From Bacteroides cellulosilyticus (GTDB lineage Bacteria > Bacteroidota > Bacteroidia > Bacteroidales > Bacteroidaceae), in contig NZ_CP081903.1 of the NCBI RefSeq assembly GCF_020091405.1, positions 1-64,000 of the forward strand: a stretch of 64,000 nt of DNA. The letters run 5' to 3'. The position numbers and the translations under genes were made by a program. Shown here one piece after another: positions 33,701-42,137 of the stretch (positions are counted from its first letter, which is position 1; each line of letters begins with the position of its first letter). A model generated the notes under the pieces. The model ran no database searches. It was not told where the DNA came from and worked only from the letters and a program-made list of their open reading frames with translations.

Positions 33701-34047
33701 TTGAAGCATTAAACTCACAGGATGGAAAAGACCTGGCTTGTATTGCCGAAATGTATTTCTTGGACAAGGATGGCAGCCGTCTGTCCCGCGAGCCTTGGAT
33801 TGTGAAGTATGCCGACAGCGAAGACGTGGCTCACGTCAACCGCTCTGCCGACAAGACTTTCGACCTTCAGGAATCCACCTATTGGAGCACAGAGAAAGGT
33901 AGTCCTTATCCGCATACGATTGTAATCGATCTGGGCGCCAGTCATGCCGTGACTGGTTTCCAATGCTTACCCCGAATGGAAAGCGAAGTACCGGGAGGCA
34001 TTAAGGATTTCAAGATTTATGTGAAGGGGGAAAACTTCAAATACTAA
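30727..34047 (+). CDS. GH43-GH35 fusion galactosidase with C-terminal F5/8-type domain
   Basis: The 1106-residue secreted enzyme has a signal peptide (LVVACLFGAATAQAQ) and three parts. Residues about 25-345 form a GH43 beta-propeller whose NAHGGGILYHEGTYYWYGE and CYSSKDLLNW motifs resemble subfamily 24 exo-beta-1,3-galactanases. The acid Glu is in REAPAVFKRNGKYYML. Residues about 350-960 are a GH35 beta-galactosidase with RPGPYVCAEWEMGG, acid/base Glu in VQVENEYGSYG and nucleophile Glu in CSEFWSGWFDKWG. Residues about 965-1106 resemble an F5/8 type C (CBM32-like) module. The two catalytic parts could strip a beta-1,3-galactan chain and its galactose decorations together. It is convergent with the first GH115 gene. 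Confidence 0.9.
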   Translation: MRNIFWSMTLVVACLFGAATAQAQKQVTANNAIVPGEVWNDTDGNPINAHGGGILYHEGTYYWYGEYKKGKTILPEWATWECYRTDVTGVSCYSSKDLLNWKFEGIVLPAVKDDQGHDLHTSKVLERPKVIYNPKTKKFVMWAHVESADYSKACAGVAVSDSPTGEFTYLGSFRPNNAMSRDQTVFVDDDGRAYHFYSSENNATLYISELTDDYQRPSGRYTRNFVKESREAPAVFKRNGKYYMLSSGCTGWDPNQAELAVADSIMGEWKTIGNPCTGTDADKTFYAQSTYVQKVMGKKDMYIAMFDRWNKKDLENSRYVWLPFSFEGDKITIPWRDKWSFDNFENQGRFEAGKGTFLLNGKPFVVKAAELHYPRIPKPYWDQRIKLCKALGMNTVCLYVFWNSHEPQPGVYDFTEQNDLAEFCRLCQQNDMYVILRPGPYVCAEWEMGGLPWWLLKKKDVRLRESDPYFIERVALFEEAVAKQVKDLTIANGGPIIMVQVENEYGSYGEDKGYVSQIRDIVRANFGNDIALFQCDWASNFTLNGLDDLIWTMNFGTGANVDQQFAKLKQLRPNSPLMCSEFWSGWFDKWGANHETRPAADMIKGIDDMLSRGISFSLYMTHGGTNWGHWAGANSPGFAPDVTSYDYDAPISESGQTTPKYWALREAMAKYMDGEKQAKVPALIKPISIPAFRFTEMAPLFENLPAAKKDENIRTMEEYNQGFGSILYRTTLPELKSPATLTVNDAHDYAQVFVDGKYIGKLDRRNGEKQLVLPACVKGSRLDILVEAMGRINFGRAIKDFKGITKNVELSMDINGYPFVCDLKNWEVFNIEDTYEFYQGMKFQPIESLTDRLGQRIPGVYRAKFQVKKPSDTFLNFETWGKGLVYVNGYALGRIWEIGPQQTLYVPGCWLKKGENEIVVFDIVGPKEAKSEGLSEPLLDQLLVQKPLTHRNEGENLNLSGEKPVFTGSFKPGNGWQEVKFNKPVTGRYVCIEALNSQDGKDLACIAEMYFLDKDGSRLSREPWIVKYADSEDVAHVNRSADKTFDLQESTYWSTEKGSPYPHTIVIDLGASHAVTGFQCLPRMESEVPGGIKDFKIYVKGENFKY

Positions 34048-34054
34048 TCTGATT

Positions 34055-34143
34055 CACCACAGAGTAACACAGAGTCCCACGGAGTTCATTCATTTGATTT
34101 TAAATCAATAGAACTCCGTGGGACTCCGTGTTACTCTGTGGTG
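34055..34143. repeat. 33-bp inverted repeat with one mismatch between convergent genes
   Basis: 34055-34087 (CACCACAGAGTAACACAGAG onward) pairs with 34111-34143 with a single mismatch. The 23-nt spacer itself contains a 7-bp palindrome (TTGATTT/AAATCAA). It probably ends both convergent transcripts but is far longer than a normal terminator. Confidence 0.88.
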
Positions 34144-34216
34144 AGATCTTAATAAAGTATCACCTGATCCAGCACCACTTAGACAGCCGCTCTTCTTTAT
34201 ATAGAAGTCCGACTCA

Positions 34217-37117
34217 TTATCGTACGATTGTAGTTTCAGGGCCAAGATAAGAGCGCTTCATTCCTCCCATATCTATCACCACCTTTTGAATAATCATACC
34301 CGGGTCAGAGCATATCAATTTCAAAGTATGCTTGCCCGGCTTATCAATGTTTAGGGTTACAGCATTTATCGTACTGTTGCGGTACACATTTTCCCTCCAT
34401 TCGCCTGAATATTCTTTTGCATTATTCGAAGCATATTTCAATAAGCCATCATCTATCATTATGCCGAAGCAAGTGCCACGTTCCGAATTCACCGGGAAAA
34501 CAGGTAATGCATACGTATAAACCGTTACTGAACCGGCATTAAAAGTATAAAAATCATATTCCACTTTGGCAGCCTGTCTGGAACGACGTGGATTTTGAAC
34601 AGGTTTTGTAGCCTCTCCTAATTGTATGCACTGATTCTCATATCCCAATCCCTCTATTACTTTCATTTTTATATCTTCATTCTCCACTTTTCTATGAAAT
34701 TTTCCCGGATTGATAGATACACAACCATTATCCTCCACATACCATCCTTTCAACTCGCCGGCTGTAGGATAAGCAGGATTGAAAACAGGCAAATAAATCT
34801 TTTCCTGATTGCTGCCGGATATAATATCAATTTCACCTGTTACCCTTTCTCCTACCGGAACTTTCGACCAGTCAACAGATACAATAATCCGTTCTTGCAG
34901 AAGAGTGGTTCCGCTCTGCCTGCTGAGTTTGATCCACGAATCCGAAACTTTAGCATTCCACGTAAATGCTTGTTCTCCTATATTATACAATTCAATAAAA
35001 GATTCTTTCCGGGTATAAGGATTTACGCAAGGAAGTACATTCAATGTAATCTTTCCCAAAGGAGAGTCCTGTCCCGGAAGAAAAACACGCATTTCTGCTT
35101 TCTGCGGTACATCGATGGTCGTTACCGGTGGCATCTTCTGATAAGTAGCAGTCCATCCGGGTGCCAGAGCCATCATATGGTTCCATTTACCATTAAGCAG
35201 GGAGTTATACTTACCGGTATAATAATCGATACTATCATGATAAGCCTTTGTTCTATCAGCCAAATAGTTGGTTGCTGCACGTCCTTGACGCGCGTACCAT
35301 CTGTTTTGCTGCGCAGTCAGCATTTTCTTGTTCATAAGCGCCGCTCCCTTCACAGGATAGAAAACCAGCTCATAAAAAGCAGCCTTATAAGATTCCGGCA
35401 ACGTGTTCCATATCTTTTCGCTCTTATCAGAAATACGGTCGTACTCTTGCATTCTGCCTTCTGCTTCATTATAATTTGCAAAAGAAAAGTCTGTATCCGT
35501 CATTCTTTCCTGAGCATGTTCATTATTCCATTCATATCCCCATCCCATTGCCTCCGGTTTGTGCTGGAAACCTAAATGATAATAACTGTTCATTATATCG
35601 TCAATATCTTCCCTATACTTTTCACCAAATATGGAAGCCAGAAAGTCCACCTGATGATTGTTTATATTATCAAAATTGAATTTATCAATGTCCCAGGCCA
35701 TATCCAGAAATGTTTTCATACCCAATTCACCCGGTTTGATGTCTCCCACATTCAATAACCAATAGCGTTTTGCCCCGGTATCATAAGCCTTGCGCATTTC
35801 TTCGAACATCAATGCCGGAGGAGTTGTATTCAACCATAAATAGTCATGCGGCTCGCCCAAATATGAAATATGATAATATACGCCCGATCCGCCTTTACGG
35901 TTTCTTTCCTCCTTATTATTCAATCGTTTGATATAACCGAAATTATCATCCGGCCAAACCAACATAATGTCTTCCGGAAGCCTCAACCCTCTCTCATAGA
36001 TATCAAGCACTTCTTTATAGGGAACAAAAATCTGAGGGATAGAGTCAAGAGGAGAATCTACATGTTGCTTCAGAATGCCTCTTTGGTCAGCAATGACCTC
36101 CTCTACCAAGCTGACTTCTTTATCTTTGGGAACACCTACGAGTCCGGCGTCATGAATACCACGCATAGCAATCGTATAAATGTTCTCATATGGGGCATTC
36201 TCGGAAACCCGTCGGTCGAGTATCTTATTGATTCCTCCTTTGTTAGTTATATAATTCCATTCTCCCATTGTTTTTTTATCCCACTCCGTTACATTATTAA
36301 AGAGTAACGGTTCGCAATGAGAAGAACTCATTATAATTCCATAACTATCAGCAACTAATTTGTTTTCAGGATATTTATTGAAAGCACCCGAAGAAGGATG
36401 CATCGCAGGTGCCAGCATATTACCTTTCATCCGCAGAATCAGTTCACACACCTTAGCATAAGTCTTCGGTCCGATGTCGCCCAGTTCTTTATCAAACGTT
36501 TTTCCGGCCCACGGAGTTATTCCCCAACCTTCATCATTAATAAAGATACCCCTGTACTGAACAGACGGGGCCTGAGAAACATAGTTTATGTTCTCAATAT
36601 ATAATTGAGACTTTCTTTTTGTCGGCACATCGGCCCACCAGTACAAAGGAGACACTCCTATAGCCTCTGACAGTGTGAATACGCCATAAGCTGTACCACG
36701 CCTGTCGCATCCGGCAATGACAAGCACTTTTTTCACTCCTTTGGCAGGATCATCTATCGTTTTAACAATAAACTGTTCCCAACCACCACGAATAGCCGAC
36801 ACATCTAATTGTCCCTCTGCCACCAATCGGTCAATAAAAGCATTATGTCCCACTGTCCCCACAACAACGGCATACTCCGAAGAAACCTTTTTCGAAGAAA
36901 CAGGTACTTTCTTATTAGTCACCCGCTTTATATCTTCAGCCAGAAGACAAGCCGTTTTTTCTACTACACCATAATCCCCGGCATCATAATAAATCACTGT
37001 CTTATGGGAAGACACTAACGGAAAGGTTGCCCCGCCCCCGGTTTCTTTAACTATAATCTGTCCCCAGCATATTACCGGAAGAAACATAGACATGAATACA
37101 AACCAAAATCTCATCAT
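34217..37117 (-). CDS. GH115 alpha-glucuronidase, long form
   Basis: GH115 enzymes remove alpha-linked glucuronic or 4-O-methylglucuronic acid from xylan or other glycan side chains. The 966-residue product has a signal peptide (FVFMSMFLPVICWGQ). Family signatures include GIFINDEGWGITPW, IMSSSHCEP, LVWPDDNFGYI and LLNVGDIKPGE. Compared with the second GH115 here, it has an extra beta-sandwich, BACON-like, around residues 690-780, followed by the C-terminal ligand-binding-like domain. It is the last gene after susC and susD on this strand, 35 nt after susD. Substrate choice (xylan, arabinogalactan or another) is not settled by sequence. Confidence 0.93.
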   Translation of the reverse strand: MMRFWFVFMSMFLPVICWGQIIVKETGGGATFPLVSSHKTVIYYDAGDYGVVEKTACLLAEDIKRVTNKKVPVSSKKVSSEYAVVVGTVGHNAFIDRLVAEGQLDVSAIRGGWEQFIVKTIDDPAKGVKKVLVIAGCDRRGTAYGVFTLSEAIGVSPLYWWADVPTKRKSQLYIENINYVSQAPSVQYRGIFINDEGWGITPWAGKTFDKELGDIGPKTYAKVCELILRMKGNMLAPAMHPSSGAFNKYPENKLVADSYGIIMSSSHCEPLLFNNVTEWDKKTMGEWNYITNKGGINKILDRRVSENAPYENIYTIAMRGIHDAGLVGVPKDKEVSLVEEVIADQRGILKQHVDSPLDSIPQIFVPYKEVLDIYERGLRLPEDIMLVWPDDNFGYIKRLNNKEERNRKGGSGVYYHISYLGEPHDYLWLNTTPPALMFEEMRKAYDTGAKRYWLLNVGDIKPGELGMKTFLDMAWDIDKFNFDNINNHQVDFLASIFGEKYREDIDDIMNSYYHLGFQHKPEAMGWGYEWNNEHAQERMTDTDFSFANYNEAEGRMQEYDRISDKSEKIWNTLPESYKAAFYELVFYPVKGAALMNKKMLTAQQNRWYARQGRAATNYLADRTKAYHDSIDYYTGKYNSLLNGKWNHMMALAPGWTATYQKMPPVTTIDVPQKAEMRVFLPGQDSPLGKITLNVLPCVNPYTRKESFIELYNIGEQAFTWNAKVSDSWIKLSRQSGTTLLQERIIVSVDWSKVPVGERVTGEIDIISGSNQEKIYLPVFNPAYPTAGELKGWYVEDNGCVSINPGKFHRKVENEDIKMKVIEGLGYENQCIQLGEATKPVQNPRRSRQAAKVEYDFYTFNAGSVTVYTYALPVFPVNSERGTCFGIMIDDGLLKYASNNAKEYSGEWRENVYRNSTINAVTLNIDKPGKHTLKLICSDPGMIIQKVVIDMGGMKRSYLGPETTIVR

Positions 37118-37152
37118 AACATAAACTATATTTTAATTACTACTTATCATCT

Positions 37153-38823
37153 TTATTCATATCCGGGGTTCTGTTCTAACACAGCTCCTCTGTTAGCTTC
37201 AATTTCTTTATAAGGTATTGGCCATAATTCATAATGTTTTTCCATCTCCTTGGCATAATAAGGATTGCATTTCATCACGCGGTCGTAAAGCTTTCCCATT
37301 CTCATCAACGTTATTCTACGTCTTTCTTCTACGCCTAACTCTCTCATTCTCTCATCCAGAATATAATCCAATGTTATCTGAGATGCCGATACAGGCTTAG
37401 CATGAGCTCTATCGCGAATCACATTGATATCAGCCGCTGCCTTATCCTTATCATTTAAAGCCAAATAAGCCTCAGCACGCAACAAGTAAGTCTCGGCAAG
37501 CCTGAACATATATTGATCCGTATATGTAGCACCGGCTCCACTGTTAAGCGCAAAAGTTTTGGAATTGGAATACAAACCATCCGGATGATTATACGGAGTA
37601 GTACACTTGGATTGATAAGCATAGAGCGGACGGGACGGAACCGTAACCCCTACCGGCGGATTCTGAGTGTCAATGGTATCCCCGTAAAGTTTGGCATACT
37701 CTTTATTATGAACTGCAAACTTTCTCACAAAATTATGATTAGCGTTTCTCATGTCTCCATAGAAATCATCTTTCCATATCTCATCACTGAAATATCGGGT
37801 CGAAATGGCCCAACCAATGCCACGACCTCCGGTATAGTCACCAATCGGCCAGCTAAAAGGATTCATGCCATGTGCTTTCACGTCACGAACCATCGGAGCA
37901 TGATGCCTTTCCAAAGTGTATGTCTGGTCTTTGGCCGTCAAGGAACCACTTCCACCGGGAGTGTCAGTTTCAATCTGAATAACCCAGATTCCTTCTGTAT
38001 TTCCGGAACCTCTGTTCTGATTATTTTTTCGGAATAAATCCCAATATACATCTCCCGGAAGTTCATTAGCTCTGGAACCAAAGCGAGTGTACATTAATCC
38101 GGTAGCCGGATCATCGATGACTGTTGTAGCAGCATCCACCGCTTTCTGATATTGAGCTGTTGCCAGATAAAGTTCTGAAAGCAAATGATATGCAGCCGCA
38201 TTAGAAACTTCCCCATCCTGCACACTGGACAAACTGGGTAGATGAGTAGCCGCAAACTCTACATCCGTAAGTGCCTGCTTCAACACCTCTTCTTTGGACG
38301 CCCTGACATAATCAAACTTAGGCTCGACGACTTCTGTCAATAAAAGAGGTACCCCACCGTACAGATAGGCCAAGGTCCTGTATGCAAATCCTCTAAAGAA
38401 ACGGGCTTTGGCTTCGGCAATCGTCTTTTGTTCCTCTGATACTTCAGAAGCAGGCAGACGGTCGATAATAGTATTAGCAGTTGATATGGTATGATAAAGT
38501 AATGACCAGTGTACCGATGCAATATTACCGGTTGAATGATAAGCTGAAATCATATTGGAATGTCGCTCCGTACCATTCGGTTCGCCATCATAAACAATAT
38601 CCGTACCGTAAAGGTAATCCATCGGACGGTTTTCATCCCTACTATAAAATTCTCTTCTTATCAGGTAATAGAGATTATTTATTGAACAATCAATATCCTC
38701 TTGGGTAAGAAAAGAATTGGTTGCACTCATGAAATCCAAAGGCTTCTCATCCAAAAAAGAACTGCTGCACGAACCCAGCACTGCTGAAAGCAACAAGGTA
38801 ATAGTATATATTTTTATTTTCAT
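37153..38823 (-). CDS. SusD/RagB-family glycan-binding lipoprotein, first pair
   Basis: SusD proteins sit on the cell surface, bind glycan and act as a lid on the SusC barrel. The 556-residue product has a lipoprotein signal (LLLSAVLGSCSSSFLDEKP). TPR-like helices include FFRGFAYRTLAYLYGGVPLL. The C-terminal ETYLLRAEAYLAL and RDRAHAKP segments are typical of the RagB/SusD fold. It follows its susC partner by 11 nt. Which glycan it binds cannot be read from sequence. Confidence 0.95.
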   Translation of the reverse strand: MKIKIYTITLLLSAVLGSCSSSFLDEKPLDFMSATNSFLTQEDIDCSINNLYYLIRREFYSRDENRPMDYLYGTDIVYDGEPNGTERHSNMISAYHSTGNIASVHWSLLYHTISTANTIIDRLPASEVSEEQKTIAEAKARFFRGFAYRTLAYLYGGVPLLLTEVVEPKFDYVRASKEEVLKQALTDVEFAATHLPSLSSVQDGEVSNAAAYHLLSELYLATAQYQKAVDAATTVIDDPATGLMYTRFGSRANELPGDVYWDLFRKNNQNRGSGNTEGIWVIQIETDTPGGSGSLTAKDQTYTLERHHAPMVRDVKAHGMNPFSWPIGDYTGGRGIGWAISTRYFSDEIWKDDFYGDMRNANHNFVRKFAVHNKEYAKLYGDTIDTQNPPVGVTVPSRPLYAYQSKCTTPYNHPDGLYSNSKTFALNSGAGATYTDQYMFRLAETYLLRAEAYLALNDKDKAAADINVIRDRAHAKPVSASQITLDYILDERMRELGVEERRRITLMRMGKLYDRVMKCNPYYAKEMEKHYELWPIPYKEIEANRGAVLEQNPGYE

Positions 38824-38834
38824 AATAAATCAGA

Positions 38835-41801
38835 TTAATAAGTAAGACTAACACCAAAAGAAAAACTTCTCATTACCGGTCTGCCCGAATAAGTGCTTCC
38901 GGCTTCCGGGTCCCAACCATGCCATTTTGTAAAAGTCAGCAGGTTTTTCCCACTGAAAAACAGATCAATTTCACTCAAACCAACCTTGTTCGTAACAGAC
39001 TTTGGAAAGGCATAAGACAATGAAACATCCTGCAAACGTACAAAGCTGCGGTCTTCATATACCGTAGGAGTTATTTTCGGGGTACTAATGGAGCGTGCAT
39101 AGACTGCATCCGGATTACGCGGTGACCAGTAATCCCATGCACTTATACGATTCCAGCGCAGATTATTCTGATCTCTGACTAACGAAGAAGAGTTTGCCGC
39201 CAGATACCCATCCTTTCCTCCTTGAACAGAATTGATAAAGAAACTAAGTGTGAAGTTCTTATACTCCAACGTATTCATAATACCAAATCGGTAAGCCGGA
39301 TCTCCTTTCCCTAAAATGACACGGTCTTCAGGGGTTATTTCTCCCTCTCCGGTCATATCTACAATACGATAATTGCCCGGATGGAAACCGGCAGGTATAT
39401 CATCACCTAACTGATAAATGCCATCTACCACATACCCATATACCGCAGAAATGGGCTGGCCTATAAACAGATTACTGGATATGTTATCATCCTCTATGCC
39501 ATCTCCGTCATTATCTTCTCCTGTCAAAGTTACGATCTTATTGGAGTTTGTCGAAAAATTGAGTGAAGTAGTCCATTTAAAATCAGAAGTCTGTATATTC
39601 TTCGAAGTGAGAATAAATTCGAAACCCTTGTTTTTGATTTTTCCAAGATTAGAAGCAATCTTTGAAAATCCCGTAATATCAGGCAAAGCCACATCATACA
39701 ATAAGTCTTTCGTAGTTGTCGAATAATATTCAACGGAACCGGTGAGTCTCTGACCCAGAATTGTGAAATCAAGCCCTAAGTTTATCCCTGCTGTTTTTTC
39801 CCATTTCAGATTATTATTTCCCAAAGCTGAGATTTCCTGTCCGATTACAGGCTTTCCACCATCACCAAAAATATACCTGATCTCAGAAGCAACTGTGGAC
39901 AAAGATTTGTATCTGCTGGTTTGATTTCCGCTAATACCATATCCCCCACGCAGTTTCAGATAATCAATCCAGGGTATTTTAAAGAAAGACTCTTCTGAGA
40001 TAATCCACCCTAAAGCTATGGAAGGAAAAGTGGCATATTTATTATTCGCCGCAAATCCCGAAAAACCATCTCTACGCACCGTACCCGTTATCAAATACCG
40101 GTCCTTCAAACGATAGCTGACTCTGGCCATCTGATAACAAAGGGCTTCTCTCCAGGCATCCGAATATACATAGCGGGTGGTTGCCTGTTCCAGACTATTA
40201 TAACCCAATGTCATGCGTGTAAATCCTTGTCCCAAAGCCTTTGTATAATCGTACTTACGCTCCGAAGCCCCATATAATAATGTGGCATCAATATGATGTT
40301 CACCAAATGTAGCATTGTAAGCCAGAATATTATCTATAGTATAATCATAGTAACCGGTATGCTCTTTATAAGCCTCTCCTTGCAGATTGTATCCATACTG
40401 GCTGGCCTGAAAATGATTGTCTATTCTATAGTTATTACCAAAATTCAACCGATACACTAACCCTTTAAGAGGCAATCTTATTTCGGATGATATATTACCG
40501 AAAAAGTAATTATGACGTTCGTAATCATCAATATCCGATCCCATAAAAGGATTGGTATCCAATGTATTAAAAGGATATGGTTTTATTTTGCCATTTTCGT
40601 CATAAGGTTCAATCAATGGAGATTGGGTTATCAGATTCCACAAACCCGGCTCCGCACCATCCTGATTCACAAATGCACCAAAAGTCTGAATTCCTATTTT
40701 CCACCAGGGAGCTATTTCCGCATTCAGATTCATACGAACGCTGTTTCTCTTAAAATCATCATTCACGATAAATCCACGTTGATCCGTATTGGAATACGAA
40801 AGCATATAATTGATGGATTTACTGCCACCGGATATATTAAAACGGTTTTCAAACAGATGTCCGCTTTGTGTACCTTCGTCCCACCAGTTATAATTATAAG
40901 GACTGACATTTCCATTTTCATCCCTCAACGGAGCATCCGGCAATTTAGACGCGAGATCAAAATCCGGATTAGGGGTAGTATAATCAGGACCCAGGAAAGC
41001 CTCCGTATAATAGAAGTCTCTGACATTATCCAGATACTCTTCACGATTCATCGGACGATAATTGTGAGTTGGGTTGGAAAACGTATAACTACTGGAGAAA
41101 GTGATTTTCGGTTTCCCTTCCACACCTTTTTTAGTAGTAATCATAACTACTCCATTGGCAGCCTGTGCACCATACACAGCAGTAGAACTTGCATCTTTCA
41201 GGATATCAACAGATTCAATGTCATCAGGATTTATAGAAGATAACGAGCTTGTATAAATGATACCGTCCAGAATGACTAGAACATCCTTGTTTCCTCCCAA
41301 AGTATTCGTACCACGGATAGACATGGACGGAGTACCTCCCGAATTGGTCACCTGCCCAATATTAAGTCCCGGAACATTCCCTTGCAAAGATTGCAACACA
41401 TTTGAGTTGGGAGACCTTTTCAACGTTTTAATATCTGCACGTATAACAGCACCCGTCAAGTCAGCCTTACGTTGTGTTCCATATCCCACTACTACCACTT
41501 CATCCAATGCTTTCACATCTTCTATCAAACGTATATCAACAACCGTTCTATTTTTCACAGGCACTTCCTGAGTAATAAAACCTATATAAGAAACAACCAA
41601 AATATCATTCGGAGCAGCCTGAAGATGATAGTTGCCGTCTATATCTGTTATAGTCCCGGTATCCTTACCTTTCACCTTTACATTCACACCAATAATCGAT
41701 TCACCGGATGTATCCGTAATTTGCCCTTTGATATTCAAATTTTGCGCAAGACCGGACATAGCGAAAAAAAACAAGAAAATCCAAATAAGAAAATGTTTCA
41801 T
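38835..41801 (-). CDS. SusC/RagA-family TonB-dependent transporter, first pair
   Basis: This outer-membrane TonB-dependent transporter imports oligosaccharides. The 988-residue product has a signal peptide (FLIWIFLFFFAMSGLAQ) and the N-terminal carboxypeptidase-D-like domain typical of SusC (ITDTSGESIIGVNVKVKG). The plug contains the DEVVVVGYGTQRKADLTGAV motif. A 22-strand barrel follows, ending with aromatic FSFGVSLTY. No N-terminal anti-sigma (STN) domain is present, which fits control by the hybrid two-component regulator rather than by an ECF sigma pair. It is divergent from that regulator gene. Its -7 element lies at 41961-41968. Confidence 0.96.
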   Translation of the reverse strand: MKHFLIWIFLFFFAMSGLAQNLNIKGQITDTSGESIIGVNVKVKGKDTGTITDIDGNYHLQAAPNDILVVSYIGFITQEVPVKNRTVVDIRLIEDVKALDEVVVVGYGTQRKADLTGAVIRADIKTLKRSPNSNVLQSLQGNVPGLNIGQVTNSGGTPSMSIRGTNTLGGNKDVLVILDGIIYTSSLSSINPDDIESVDILKDASSTAVYGAQAANGVVMITTKKGVEGKPKITFSSSYTFSNPTHNYRPMNREEYLDNVRDFYYTEAFLGPDYTTPNPDFDLASKLPDAPLRDENGNVSPYNYNWWDEGTQSGHLFENRFNISGGSKSINYMLSYSNTDQRGFIVNDDFKRNSVRMNLNAEIAPWWKIGIQTFGAFVNQDGAEPGLWNLITQSPLIEPYDENGKIKPYPFNTLDTNPFMGSDIDDYERHNYFFGNISSEIRLPLKGLVYRLNFGNNYRIDNHFQASQYGYNLQGEAYKEHTGYYDYTIDNILAYNATFGEHHIDATLLYGASERKYDYTKALGQGFTRMTLGYNSLEQATTRYVYSDAWREALCYQMARVSYRLKDRYLITGTVRRDGFSGFAANNKYATFPSIALGWIISEESFFKIPWIDYLKLRGGYGISGNQTSRYKSLSTVASEIRYIFGDGGKPVIGQEISALGNNNLKWEKTAGINLGLDFTILGQRLTGSVEYYSTTTKDLLYDVALPDITGFSKIASNLGKIKNKGFEFILTSKNIQTSDFKWTTSLNFSTNSNKIVTLTGEDNDGDGIEDDNISSNLFIGQPISAVYGYVVDGIYQLGDDIPAGFHPGNYRIVDMTGEGEITPEDRVILGKGDPAYRFGIMNTLEYKNFTLSFFINSVQGGKDGYLAANSSSLVRDQNNLRWNRISAWDYWSPRNPDAVYARSISTPKITPTVYEDRSFVRLQDVSLSYAFPKSVTNKVGLSEIDLFFSGKNLLTFTKWHGWDPEAGSTYSGRPVMRSFSFGVSLTY

Positions 41802-41960
41802 AAAATAATAGTGATTTAAAATTAACTACTTAAACTCATTCATTATGTTTTTCAGCTAATGAAATTAAAAAAAACTGTAACTCTTATGTGCTTCTCATAG
41901 GCAATCATTTTAAGGTTTCACATAGCATGGAGAATTAGCTCTCCAAAAGATTTCACCGGA

Positions 41961-41968
41961 CAAAGGTA
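41961..41968 (-). promoter_or_regulatory. Bacteroides -7 element for the first susC operon
   Basis: TACCTTTG on the minus strand lies in the 336-nt gap between susC and the regulator gene, giving a leader of about 155 nt. The rest of this gap is AT-rich, with no other clear element. The regulator probably binds here. Confidence 0.5.
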
Positions 41969-42137
41969 AATTCGAGCCAAGACTTCAGGCATCTGTATCA
42001 TTCAGAATACCGCCGTTATTTTTTCAATGACAGAATTGTGGGCGACTTTTGGAAGGATTGCGACCATCATTGTGCTTATTAATGCTGATTTTTGTATTTG
42101 TTTGAGATTAAGTAGTAATTTTGAAGATGAAAATAGT

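Noticed and set aside
34622..35575. 317-codon open frame antisense to the first GH115
   Set aside because: Composition is unlike a protein (rich in Ile, His, Tyr, Cys) and the GH115 frame is certain.
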